In this document: in pieces, positions 43,078 through 50,846 of the stretch | How the letters are laid out: every line of letters starts with the position of its first letter | How positions within the stretch are numbered: position 1 is the first letter of the stretch | Source of the DNA: an uncultured Enterorhabdus sp. | GTDB taxonomy: Bacteria; Actinomycetota; Coriobacteriia; Coriobacteriales; Eggerthellaceae | Length of the DNA stretch: 64,000 nucleotides | Assembly: GCA_947649205.1 (NCBI GenBank) | Contig: CANSQM010000006.1 | Coordinates: forward strand, 1-64,000 | Direction: 5' to 3' | Position numbers and translations under genes: made by a program | The notes under the pieces: generated by a model | Databases searched by the model: none | The model's input: the letters and a program-made list of their open reading frames with translations, nothing else | What the model was told of the DNA's origin: nothing

Positions 43078-43083
43078 ATTATA
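43078..43083 (-). promoter_or_regulatory. -10 box (TATAAT) giving a leaderless tlyA mRNA
   Basis: On the minus strand the string is GCGCTATAATGGCCCCATGG. A usual 6-base discriminator places the RNA start exactly on the A of the ATG. Confidence 0.6.
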
Positions 43084-43282
43084 GCGCGACCGGGCCGTTG
43101 CGGGGCGCGACCCGCCAGAGGATGGCTCCAGAGGGGAGGGCGTCCGCTGCGACCCAGGGCTTCCCGCTCCGGGCGGCTGCCGTGCGACGGTTGCGCGAGA
43201 CGGCCCTGCCGATACGGGGGACGGCCGTTGCGGGGCGGCTGTGGTGGCCCGAGGAGGGGGCGACCGCGCTGACGGAAAGGGC

Positions 43283-43318
43283 GGCCGCGCCGATCGGAGA
43301 GAGGGGATCGGCGCGGCC
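43283..43318 (-). terminator. Probable terminator of reductase gene 2
   Basis: The stem GGCCGCGCCGATC (43283-43295) and its perfect complement (43306-43318) form a 13-bp hairpin, 80 bp after the minus-strand stop; CCCTTTCC follows. The remainder of 43084-43399 is very GC-rich, contains a direct repeat of GGCCGTTGCGGGGCG and no gene that I can support. Confidence 0.65.
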
Positions 43319-43399
43319 GGGGAGGGAGCCGGAGAATCGCGCGGCCGCGGGGAGCGTCGGGGCTGTCGCGGGGACGGCGGCCCCGACGCAGCGGCGCGG

Positions 43400-45721
43400 C
43401 TACTTGCCGAGGAACGCGGCGATGGAGTCGGCGGCGAGCATGCCCGAGGTGAGGCAGTAGCTCGAGGAGGAGCCGAGGAAGTTGGAGTAGGGGTAGGTGA
43501 AGTAGCCGCCGCTGTCCATGCCGGCGAGGTAGAGACCGGGGAAGGCCGGCTGGAGACGGGCGTCCAGGGCGCGGAAGGAGGTGTCCACCCGCACGCCGTT
43601 GTAGGTGTTGTCGATGGGCGAGATGATGCGCACGGCGTAGAAGGGGCCCTCGTCGAGCGGGTAGAGCAGGCGCGGGTCCTTGCCGAAGAGCGGGTCGGCG
43701 CCGTTGGCGACGGCGGCCCGGTAGTCGGCGATCGCGGCGCTGTAGGAGGCCTCGTCGAAGCCCACGGCCCGGCCGAGCTCCTCCAGGGTGTCGGCCCGGT
43801 AGGCCTGGCCATAGGCGATGCACTGCTCCATCTCGTCGGCGATGGTGGCGTAGACCGGCTCGATGATGCGGCTGCGCATCTCGTACTGGTCGCAGTACTC
43901 CTTGGTGAGGTGGCCCCACACGCCCTTCTCCCGCAGGCTGTCCAGATCCTTCTGGGTGAGGACGACCCAGCTCCAGGAGGCGCGGCGCATAGCGGCGGCG
44001 CCTATGCTGTTGCTCTCGGTGAGGCAGAGCTCCTCGTTCATGAAGCGGGCGCCGGCCGGGTCCAGCATGAGGAAGCCGAGCTGGTTGATGAACTTCATGT
44101 AGCCGGCGTAGTAGTCGAGCACGTCGTTGCCGCAGAACTCGGCCAGGGCCGGCGACAGGTCGTCGGACAGCTTGCAGCCGAGCTCTTCGCACAGCACGAT
44201 GGCGTCGCCGGTGTTGGAGGCCAGGCCGACGTTGTCGAACACGCCGTTGAGGCGCTCGGCCATCATGGAGGGGTTGCCGCCGAAGCCGCCGGTGCACAGC
44301 AGCACGGCCTTGCAGGCCACCGTGACCGTGGAGCCGTCCTCGCGGGTGGCGGTCACCGCGGTCACCGAGCCGTCCTCGGCCGTGTCGATGGCCGTGAGCT
44401 TCGTGCCGAAGAGCACCGAGGCCCCGGCGGGCAGGATGTAGCCGTCGTAGAGATCCTGGAACTTCTGGGTGCCCTTCCCGTACATGTGCATGAGGTTCAT
44501 GGGGTCCTTGCTCGGCTTGATGGAGAAGCCCTTGCCCCCGATGGCCTCCCATCGCTCCTGCAGCCAGTCGATCATGGGGCCGGTGCCGTCGATGACGCGG
44601 CGCACGAGCGGGGCGTTGGTGCGGCCCTGGTCCTCGGCCATGCGCAGGGAGAAGGCCTCGTCGGCGGTCAGGGTGATGCCGGCCTCGGCGTCCATGGCGG
44701 CCCCGACGGCGAAGGGGCCCGAGGAGCAGGCGCCGGTGCCGGAGACGCGGTGGGTGCGCTCGATGACAATGGTGTCGATGCCGGCCTCGGTGGCGCGCAG
44801 AGCCGCGGCGGTGCCCGTGAGCCCGGCGCCCACGATGACGAGCTCGCAGCTCAGCTCCTCGGTGGCATCGCTGCGGGCCGGGGCCTTCGCGAAGCCGGCG
44901 AGGTCGGCCCCGGCCTCCTGGAGGCATTGGCAGGTGGCGGCGGCGATGGCGGCCGCGGTGAGGGTGGCGCCCGATACGGTGTCCACGGCGAGGGACTGGG
45001 CCTCGATGATGCGCCCGGGCATCTGCTCGAGGGCCGGCTCCATGAAGCCGGGGGTGTCCGAGCAGGTGAGCACGGTGATGGCCTCGATGGCGCTCTCGCT
45101 GACGGTCACTTCCACCTCGGTGGGCTCGATGGGGGCCGGGGCACCGTGGCGCTCGCCCTCGATGGAGCTCTCCTTCCACTTGCCCCAGGCCTGGGCACGG
45201 TAGGTGCCGGGGGTCATGGCCTGGGCGGCCTCGTAGGCGGCCGGGGCGCGGCGCAGGGCCTCCTCGTCGGCCCCGGCGGCCACGGCGGCGTCGGCCACGG
45301 CGGCCATGAGGCCGAGGGAGGTGAGGGTGGCTCCGGAGATGGCGTCCACGGCCAGGGACTGGTTGGCGACGATGGCCGCGGGCAGCACCGCGAGGGCCAC
45401 GTCGCTGAGGTCGGCCGTCTCGGTGTGGCTCTTGACCGCCACGGCCTCGATGGCGTCGGTCGTGAACGTGGCCTCCACGACGATGGGGCCGTGCTTGCCG
45501 GTGGCGGTGCCCTCGTAGGTGCCGGCCGTGAACGAGAGGGGCTCGGCGCCCTTCTCGCCGGCGCTCTCGCTGTTCTCGGCGCATCCCGTCAGGTTCCCGG
45601 CGGCAAGGCCCGCCAGGCCCGCGGCCCCGGCTACGACCAGGGTGCCCTTGAGGAATCCGCGCCGCGTGGGTACGATGCGCTCGAGGGGCCGGGGTACGTT
45701 CACGTGCTGCTCTGACTGCAT
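43400..45721 (-). CDS. Secreted flavoprotein reductase 2 with two FMN-binding domains
   Basis: The 773-residue protein has a twin-arginine signal (PTRRGFLKG at residues 18-26, Cys47 as a lipobox-like site), two FMN_bind domains each with the covalent-flavin motif (DAISGAT, Thr132; DTVSGAT, Thr253), and a C-terminal FAD_binding_2 domain starting at ELVIVGAGLTGTAAA near 293. That is the build of fumarate- and urocanate-reductase-like enzymes, in which FMN relays electrons to the FAD site. The two FMN domains would need an ApbE-type flavin transferase, not seen here. The substrate is unknown. AGGAGGAGGACAACC precedes the ATG. It is divergent from LuxR regulator 2. Confidence 0.9.
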   Translation of the reverse strand: MQSEQHVNVPRPLERIVPTRRGFLKGTLVVAGAAGLAGLAAGNLTGCAENSESAGEKGAEPLSFTAGTYEGTATGKHGPIVVEATFTTDAIEAVAVKSHTETADLSDVALAVLPAAIVANQSLAVDAISGATLTSLGLMAAVADAAVAAGADEEALRRAPAAYEAAQAMTPGTYRAQAWGKWKESSIEGERHGAPAPIEPTEVEVTVSESAIEAITVLTCSDTPGFMEPALEQMPGRIIEAQSLAVDTVSGATLTAAAIAAATCQCLQEAGADLAGFAKAPARSDATEELSCELVIVGAGLTGTAAALRATEAGIDTIVIERTHRVSGTGACSSGPFAVGAAMDAEAGITLTADEAFSLRMAEDQGRTNAPLVRRVIDGTGPMIDWLQERWEAIGGKGFSIKPSKDPMNLMHMYGKGTQKFQDLYDGYILPAGASVLFGTKLTAIDTAEDGSVTAVTATREDGSTVTVACKAVLLCTGGFGGNPSMMAERLNGVFDNVGLASNTGDAIVLCEELGCKLSDDLSPALAEFCGNDVLDYYAGYMKFINQLGFLMLDPAGARFMNEELCLTESNSIGAAAMRRASWSWVVLTQKDLDSLREKGVWGHLTKEYCDQYEMRSRIIEPVYATIADEMEQCIAYGQAYRADTLEELGRAVGFDEASYSAAIADYRAAVANGADPLFGKDPRLLYPLDEGPFYAVRIISPIDNTYNGVRVDTSFRALDARLQPAFPGLYLAGMDSGGYFTYPYSNFLGSSSSYCLTSGMLAADSIAAFLGK

Positions 45722-45840
45722 GGTTGTCCTCCTCCTTTGGTGGGGCGGGGCGCGCTCGCGCTCCGCCGTTTCGGGCCGCCGGGTCCGGGACCCTGTGCGG
45801 CCCTGCCAGCATGGCCCAGGGAGGGGCGCCCGCGCAACAC

Positions 45841-45882
45841 CCCCTGGTGGGGATAGGGTCTCGCCGTCACCCCTGAGGGGTG
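45841..45882. promoter_or_regulatory. Candidate regulator sites between reductase 2 and LuxR regulator 2
   Basis: CACCCCTGAGGGGTG (45868-45882) is a nearly perfect palindrome. CCCCTGGTGGGG (45841-45852) is a weaker neighbour. On the minus strand a TATCCC-type -10 lies between them, so a protein bound at 45868-45882 would touch the -35 region of the reductase promoter. Confidence 0.5.
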
Positions 45883-45989
45883 GTTTTTCCCGTCCGGCCT
45901 CGGGGAGCGCCCCTCCGCGCCCGCTCCGGTGCCCGCTGCGTGCTACCATGGAGGGAATGGGGTTGGCGAGCGAGCGGAGGGAGGCGCCC

Positions 45990-47612
45990 GTGGAAAAGGG
46001 ATACCGGTCCCTTACCGTGGAGAGCGCCCTCTCCACGGTGGTGGGTATGGCCCTGTTCTGGCAGGTGCTCCGCTTCCGGAATGTGACGGCGCTCTTTCCC
46101 GAGCAGAGCCCCGCGCTGTTCGCCTTCGTGTGCGCCCTCGCTGTGGGGGCCCTGGCCTGCGCCGCCGCACCGCAACGGATGCGGCGGCTCGTGGCGGACG
46201 GCCGCTTCGTCATGGGCTGCGCCGGGGGAGCCTCGGCGGCCCTCGCCCTTCAGGGGATTGCCCTGGCTGCGGGCTGGTGGTCGGCCGCCTCGCCCGCTCC
46301 GTGCCTGCTGGGCTTCGGGGCCGGCCTGGGAAACGCCGTGGTGCTCATCGCCTGGTACACGCGGCTCGCCGCCACCGGCACTCCCAGCGACGGGACGACC
46401 ATGATCCTGCTCTTCGGCTCGGCCGCCCTGAGCTTCTTCATGGGTATCGTGATGTTCTCCCTCTCGCCGGCTCCCGAGCTCTTCACCGTGATGGTGCCGG
46501 TGCTGGCCGGCGCGTGCTACCGGCTCGGCGCTGGCGGCCCGGAGGCGGACGAGGGGCCCGACGAATCCGCACCGGGGCCCGTGGCCCTGCCCGACGAGGT
46601 GCTCGCCCGCCTGTCGAACTTCGGCGCGCCGCCCTCGGGGACGCTGCTCGTGCTGCTCGTGGTCAGCGGGCTTCTGGGGAACATGGTGCTCGTGGGCGCG
46701 CCGCGCACGGTGCTGCCCGAGTACACCCTGTGGCTGAAGTACCTGCTGAGCATCGCGGTGGTGGCCGCGGCCTTCGGGGCGCTGTACCGGGCGGCCAACG
46801 AGCGCAAGACCGCGTTCGCCATCGGGCTGTGCCTGGCCGTGGCCCTGGCCGCCGGCATGGCCATGCTCGGCGCGGGGGTGCCCGTGGTGGTGGCCACCGG
46901 GGTGGCCGTGGTCACGAGCTGCCGGACCGGCGGGGAGGTGCTCGTCGTATTCCTGCTCGTGCGGGACTCCTTCGACTGCCGCGCCGCCTACCGGAACTTC
47001 GCCGTGCTGTTTTTGGCCCCGGTCGTGGTGGCCTTCTCCCTGGGGTGCTGGCTCGTGCCCGCCCTGTGCGCGGCGGCCGGCACGACGGCCCCGACGGCCC
47101 TGCCGGTGCTGGCTGTGGCCCTCAGCCTGGCCGTGGTGCTCGCGCTCGTGGCCGTGCTCGGGGTGCTCGTGGTGCGCAGCTTCGATTTGGAGGGAACGCC
47201 CGACTGGAACGAGGGCGCCGAGGACACCAGCGGCAGCGAGAAGGCCGCCGGGGCAGCCGGAGCCGAGAAGGAGGCGGCTCCCAGGGCGGCGGCCCCGCAA
47301 GTCGCAGGGCCCGCGACGGCACCCGGGGCGCCCCCGATGGCGCGGCGTCCCGAGGAGGACGGGGCCATTCCCGACGATACCCTGCGCCGCATCGCCGCCG
47401 AGCGGGGCCTCACGGCCCGGGAGACCCAGATCCTCGTCTACGCCTTCCGCGGCTATGCCCTCGCCCACATCGCCGCCCTGGACGTGGTGTCCATCAACAC
47501 CGTGAAGAGCCACTGGAAGAACCTCTACCGCAAGCTGGATGTGCACACCCGCCAAGAGCTCATCGATTTCGTGGAGGCCCGCCTCGACGCCGGCGCCCCC
47601 ACCGTACCCTGA
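45990..47612 (+). CDS. Membrane-embedded LuxR-family transcription regulator 2
   Basis: The 540-residue protein has about twelve hydrophobic segments (residues 15-405), an Ala/Pro/Glu-rich linker (about 415-465) and a C-terminal LuxR-type helix-turn-helix (LTARETQILVYAFRGY from about 474; SINTVKSHWKNLYRKLDVHTRQELIDF). It should bind DNA at the divergent reductase promoter while the membrane part senses a ligand. I chose the GTG at 45990 because GGAGGGAGG lies 5 bp before it. The ATGs at 45948 and 45957 lack a usable site and the first overlaps a TACCAT -10-like box. Confidence 0.87.
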   Translation: MEKGYRSLTVESALSTVVGMALFWQVLRFRNVTALFPEQSPALFAFVCALAVGALACAAAPQRMRRLVADGRFVMGCAGGASAALALQGIALAAGWWSAASPAPCLLGFGAGLGNAVVLIAWYTRLAATGTPSDGTTMILLFGSAALSFFMGIVMFSLSPAPELFTVMVPVLAGACYRLGAGGPEADEGPDESAPGPVALPDEVLARLSNFGAPPSGTLLVLLVVSGLLGNMVLVGAPRTVLPEYTLWLKYLLSIAVVAAAFGALYRAANERKTAFAIGLCLAVALAAGMAMLGAGVPVVVATGVAVVTSCRTGGEVLVVFLLVRDSFDCRAAYRNFAVLFLAPVVVAFSLGCWLVPALCAAAGTTAPTALPVLAVALSLAVVLALVAVLGVLVVRSFDLEGTPDWNEGAEDTSGSEKAAGAAGAEKEAAPRAAAPQVAGPATAPGAPPMARRPEEDGAIPDDTLRRIAAERGLTARETQILVYAFRGYALAHIAALDVVSINTVKSHWKNLYRKLDVHTRQELIDFVEARLDAGAPTVP

Positions 47613-47656
47613 GGCGCGGCGGGGGCGTTCGGAGGCTGGGGAAAACGGGCGCGGGC

Positions 47657-48292
47657 CTAGGCCATGAAGGCCTCGTCGAGATCGTTGCCGCCCGTGTAGA
47701 GGTAGTAGACGGCCGGCTCCGTGCCCCCGTCTTCCAGCAGGCGCCGCCCCGCGGCGGCCGCCTGGGCCACGGCCGAGGCCGGATCGTCCAGGTCGCCGAA
47801 GACGCGGGCGTCGGCCACGCAGGTCTTCACGCAGAGGGGCTCCTCGCCGGCGGCGCGGCGGTCGGAACAGAAGGCGCACTTCTCGGCCACACCCTCGGTG
47901 CGGGCGGCGAAGAACAGCTCCTCGGGCGGGGTGGGACCGGCGTCCCCGTGGTTCGACACCACGGCCCCCAGCACCGTGCGGGCGCCGTAGGGGCAGGCGC
48001 TCTCGCAGGCGCCACAGCCGATGCACTGGGCCTTGTCCACCTGGACGACGCCCTCTCCGTCGATGTAGGTGGCCCCGGTCGGGCAGGCCTCCTGACAGGC
48101 GGGGGCGCTGCACTGCATGCAGAGGATGGGCAGGTAGGTGATCTCAAGGGCGGGGAAGGTGCCGGTGACGTACTCCTTCACGGAGGACCAGCGGTCGCCG
48201 GCGGGAAGGGCCCGGGACACGGCGCAGCCCACCGAGCAGGCATGGCAGCCGATGCACCGATCCAGGTTGATAACCATTCCGAGACGTGTCAT
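47657..48292 (-). CDS. Iron-sulfur subunit of a DMSO-reductase-family enzyme (DmsB-like)
   Basis: This electron-transfer subunit has four [4Fe-4S] binding groups: CIGCHACSVGC near residue 13, CMQCSAPACQEACP near 58, CIGCGACESACP near 90 and CAFCSDRRAAGEEPLCVKTC near 138. Length is 211 residues. It passes electrons to the catalytic subunit, whose gene ends 24 bp upstream. The C-terminal VYYLYTGGNDLDEAFMA is less conserved. No gene for a membrane anchor follows it. Confidence 0.93.
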   Translation of the reverse strand: MTRLGMVINLDRCIGCHACSVGCAVSRALPAGDRWSSVKEYVTGTFPALEITYLPILCMQCSAPACQEACPTGATYIDGEGVVQVDKAQCIGCGACESACPYGARTVLGAVVSNHGDAGPTPPEELFFAARTEGVAEKCAFCSDRRAAGEEPLCVKTCVADARVFGDLDDPASAVAQAAAAGRRLLEDGGTEPAVYYLYTGGNDLDEAFMA

Positions 48293-48316
48293 GGAACATC
48301 ACTCCTTACAAAAGCG

Positions 48317-50593
48317 CTAGGCTTTGACGACTTCGAGCAAAAACGAGGAAATGTCCGGAGATTGGGAGATGGGGTCGCGGGCGACGTTGTCCACGAGCAC
48401 GTTCATGTTGCTCTCCGGCGCATCCCACGGATTGCCCCAGCCGCCGTCCACCCAGGCCACGCCTGGCATGACCCGCTCGGACACCCGCAGGGTGAACCGC
48501 GCCTCCCCGCGATGGGAGAGCGCCCGCACCGCATCGCCGTCGGCCAGGCTGCGGGCCGCGGCATCGTCGGGGTGCAGCGTCAGCTCCGGCTCGGGGTGGT
48601 TCTCCAGGAGATAGGGGTTGTTGCGGTGCTTGTAGTGCACGAAGTGCACGGTGCGGCGGTTGGTGCCGATGAGCGGGTAGTCCCGGGCCAGCTCCGGGCT
48701 GCCCTCCGGCGTGCCGAAGCCGGGCACGTAGTTCGGCAGGGGGTCCTGGCCGTTCTTCCCGAAGGGAAGGTTCACGAGCAGCACCTTGCCGTTGGCGGTG
48801 TCGAAGCCGGGCTCGCCATCGGGGCGCAGGCCGCCAGTCTCGTACTTGCGGTACTCGTGGGTGCCCACGATGCGCACCGGATCCTCCTGGTAGTCGGCCA
48901 GGGTCAGCCCGCTCGGGGCGAGGGCGTACTCGATGAACTCCTCGTCGGTGGACCAGGGATAGTCGGCGTCGAGCCCCATGGCCCGCGCGATCCCCAGTTC
49001 CATCTGGTAGGGGGTCATGCACTCGTAGAGCGGCTCGATGGCCGGCTGCCGCAGGGCCACCACGGCCCCCTGCTCCGAGGGGTAGGTGCGGTAGTCGTAG
49101 CGCTCGGCCCAGGACACGTCGGGCAGCACCACGTCGGCCAGCTGGTTGCAGGTCTCGGTCATGAACAGCTCGGTGTAGCAGATGAAGTCGAGGGTGCGCA
49201 GCAGCTCCAGGTTGCGGTGGTAGTCGCCCTGGGCCATGATGGTGTTGGTGTGGTAGCCCATGAGGGCCCGGGGCGTGTAGGGCTCGCCGGTCTCGATGGC
49301 GTCCAGGGCCCCGGGCAGGCCGTTCAGGAACAGCGGGTAGCGCTCGGCGTTCACGTTGGGGGCCTCCACCTTCACCGTGGTCTTGATGCCCGTGGGATTG
49401 CCGTTCTCCACGGCCACGGGGTGTCCCACCACCGTGGGGAAGCAGACGCTGCAGCCCTCCTTGTCCAGCTTGCCGCAGATGGCGCGCAAGCATCCGATGG
49501 AGCGCACGGCCTGCACGCAGTTGCTGTGCAGCGCCAGGCTGTTCCCCTCGTGCAGGGCCGCCCGCTCCGTGGTGGCGTACAGCCGCGCCAGCTCGCGGAT
49601 GGTGTCGGCCGGCACGCTGGTGACGGGCTCGGCCCACTCGGGGCTGTACTGCTCCATGCAAGCGCGGTACTCGTCGAAGCCGTGGCACCAGGTTTCCACG
49701 AACCCGTGGTCGTAGAGGTCCTCGGCGAGGATGACGTTGGCCATGGCGTTGGCCAGCGCCCCGTCGGTGGAGGGCTTGATGGGGATGAACTGGTCGGCCT
49801 TGGCCGCCGTCTCGGTGAAGATGGGATCGATGACGATGAGCTTGGCGCCGCGCTCCTTGGCATCGAGGATGGGGGAGGCGTTGCCGTGCTTGCCGTAGCA
49901 CATGTAGGCGCCGGGGCGCAGCGACGCGAAGGGGTTGCCGCCCCAGCAGATGATGAGGTCGGTGTTGTTGTAGTCCTCCTCGTCGCGGAAGCCGTAGGTG
50001 GTCTTCAGGGCCACGAGGCGCGGCACGAAGCACAGGTTGGGCGCGCCCACCATGTTGTTGGTGCCGTAGCGGGCGTAGAACTCGCAGAAGGCGTTGCGCA
50101 CGATGTTCTGCACCGGGGCGCCGTTGGTGTACAGCAGCGTGTGGGCGCCGTACTTCTCCTTCACGGCGGTCAGCTGCTCGGCGATGTAGGCGAAGGCCTC
50201 GTCCCAGGTGCAGCGCTCCCACTTGGAGCTGTCGCCGCGGTAGCGGGGGTCGCGCTTCATGGGGTACTGCAAGCGGTCCGGCGCGTAGATGACGTCCACG
50301 AAGGCCTGGCCCTTCGGGCAGAGGGCTCCCTTGTTGAAGGGGTGCTCGGGGTCGCCCTCGATGGAGACGGCCACGCCGTCGGAGACCGTGACGACGACGC
50401 CGCAGTCGTTGTGGCAGTTGCCGCAGGTGGTGCGCACTCGGCTCACGTTGGTCAGGGCCAGCGGCACCTCCGGCTCGTGGGCCGGCTCTGCCGGCTCGCT
50501 TTCCGCTTGGCAGCCGATCAGGCTCAGGGAGGCAAGGGCCCCGGCCCCCGCCATGGTGCCGAGGAACTTCCTCCGGCTCAGATTCAGGCTCAT
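48317..50593 (-). CDS. Molybdopterin oxidoreductase catalytic subunit, Tat-exported
   Basis: This is a DMSO-reductase-superfamily enzyme of 758 residues. It has a twin-arginine signal (NLSRRKFLGTM, residues 4-14; Cys28 is lipobox-like), the [4Fe-4S] motif C57-x2-C60-x3-C64-x27-C92, and the usual domains of the family ending in a C-terminal Mo-bisPGD-binding domain (RVMPGVAWVDGGWGNPWD). The electron acceptor cannot be read from sequence. The start ATG at 50593 follows GAGAGGAGCGGGA. It is divergent from LuxR regulator 3 and forms an operon with the Fe-S subunit. No TorD-type chaperone or NrfD/DmsC anchor is encoded beside it. Confidence 0.92.
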   Translation of the reverse strand: MSLNLSRRKFLGTMAGAGALASLSLIGCQAESEPAEPAHEPEVPLALTNVSRVRTTCGNCHNDCGVVVTVSDGVAVSIEGDPEHPFNKGALCPKGQAFVDVIYAPDRLQYPMKRDPRYRGDSSKWERCTWDEAFAYIAEQLTAVKEKYGAHTLLYTNGAPVQNIVRNAFCEFYARYGTNNMVGAPNLCFVPRLVALKTTYGFRDEEDYNNTDLIICWGGNPFASLRPGAYMCYGKHGNASPILDAKERGAKLIVIDPIFTETAAKADQFIPIKPSTDGALANAMANVILAEDLYDHGFVETWCHGFDEYRACMEQYSPEWAEPVTSVPADTIRELARLYATTERAALHEGNSLALHSNCVQAVRSIGCLRAICGKLDKEGCSVCFPTVVGHPVAVENGNPTGIKTTVKVEAPNVNAERYPLFLNGLPGALDAIETGEPYTPRALMGYHTNTIMAQGDYHRNLELLRTLDFICYTELFMTETCNQLADVVLPDVSWAERYDYRTYPSEQGAVVALRQPAIEPLYECMTPYQMELGIARAMGLDADYPWSTDEEFIEYALAPSGLTLADYQEDPVRIVGTHEYRKYETGGLRPDGEPGFDTANGKVLLVNLPFGKNGQDPLPNYVPGFGTPEGSPELARDYPLIGTNRRTVHFVHYKHRNNPYLLENHPEPELTLHPDDAAARSLADGDAVRALSHRGEARFTLRVSERVMPGVAWVDGGWGNPWDAPESNMNVLVDNVARDPISQSPDISSFLLEVVKA

Positions 50594-50717
50594 TCCCGCT
50601 CCTCTCGCTAGGGATCGTCTCGGGCCGCTGGAACCGGGCGGCGCGTCCGGGGAAGGGGGTCGCGCCAAGGCGCCAGCGGCTGCGTTGTATGCTACGACGA
50701 GGGAAAAGGGGAAACTT

Positions 50718-50762
50718 CACCCCGCTGGTGGTAGATTGAAATACCACCCCGGTATGGGGGTG
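50718..50762. promoter_or_regulatory. Candidate regulator sites between the Mo-oxidoreductase and LuxR regulator 3
   Basis: CACCCC-GCT-GGTGGT (50718-50732) and CACCCCGGTATGGGGGTG (50745-50762) are two C/G-rich inverted sites of the same type as at 45868-45882. The second ends about 16 bp before a TAGGAT-like -10 of the regulator gene. Confidence 0.5.
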
Positions 50763-50846
50763 TAGGCCCCGTCGTGATAGGATGGGACCGATAGGGGTTT
50801 CAGGAAACGCGGCCGCGGAAGGCCGCGGGCACGGGGAGGAGCGGCC

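Noticed and set aside
42316..43812. A 498-residue protein made of tlyA with a long N-terminal extension
   Set aside because: The extra part is Pro/Ser/Arg-rich shadow sequence over the antisense of the intergenic region and reductase 2; TlyA proteins start with the S4 domain as at 43071.
45929..50611. A 1560-codon open frame on the plus strand over LuxR regulator 2 and the Mo-oxidoreductase operon
   Set aside because: It runs antisense to two genes with clear Fe-S and molybdopterin motifs and in another frame of the regulator. Its composition is typical of a shadow frame.
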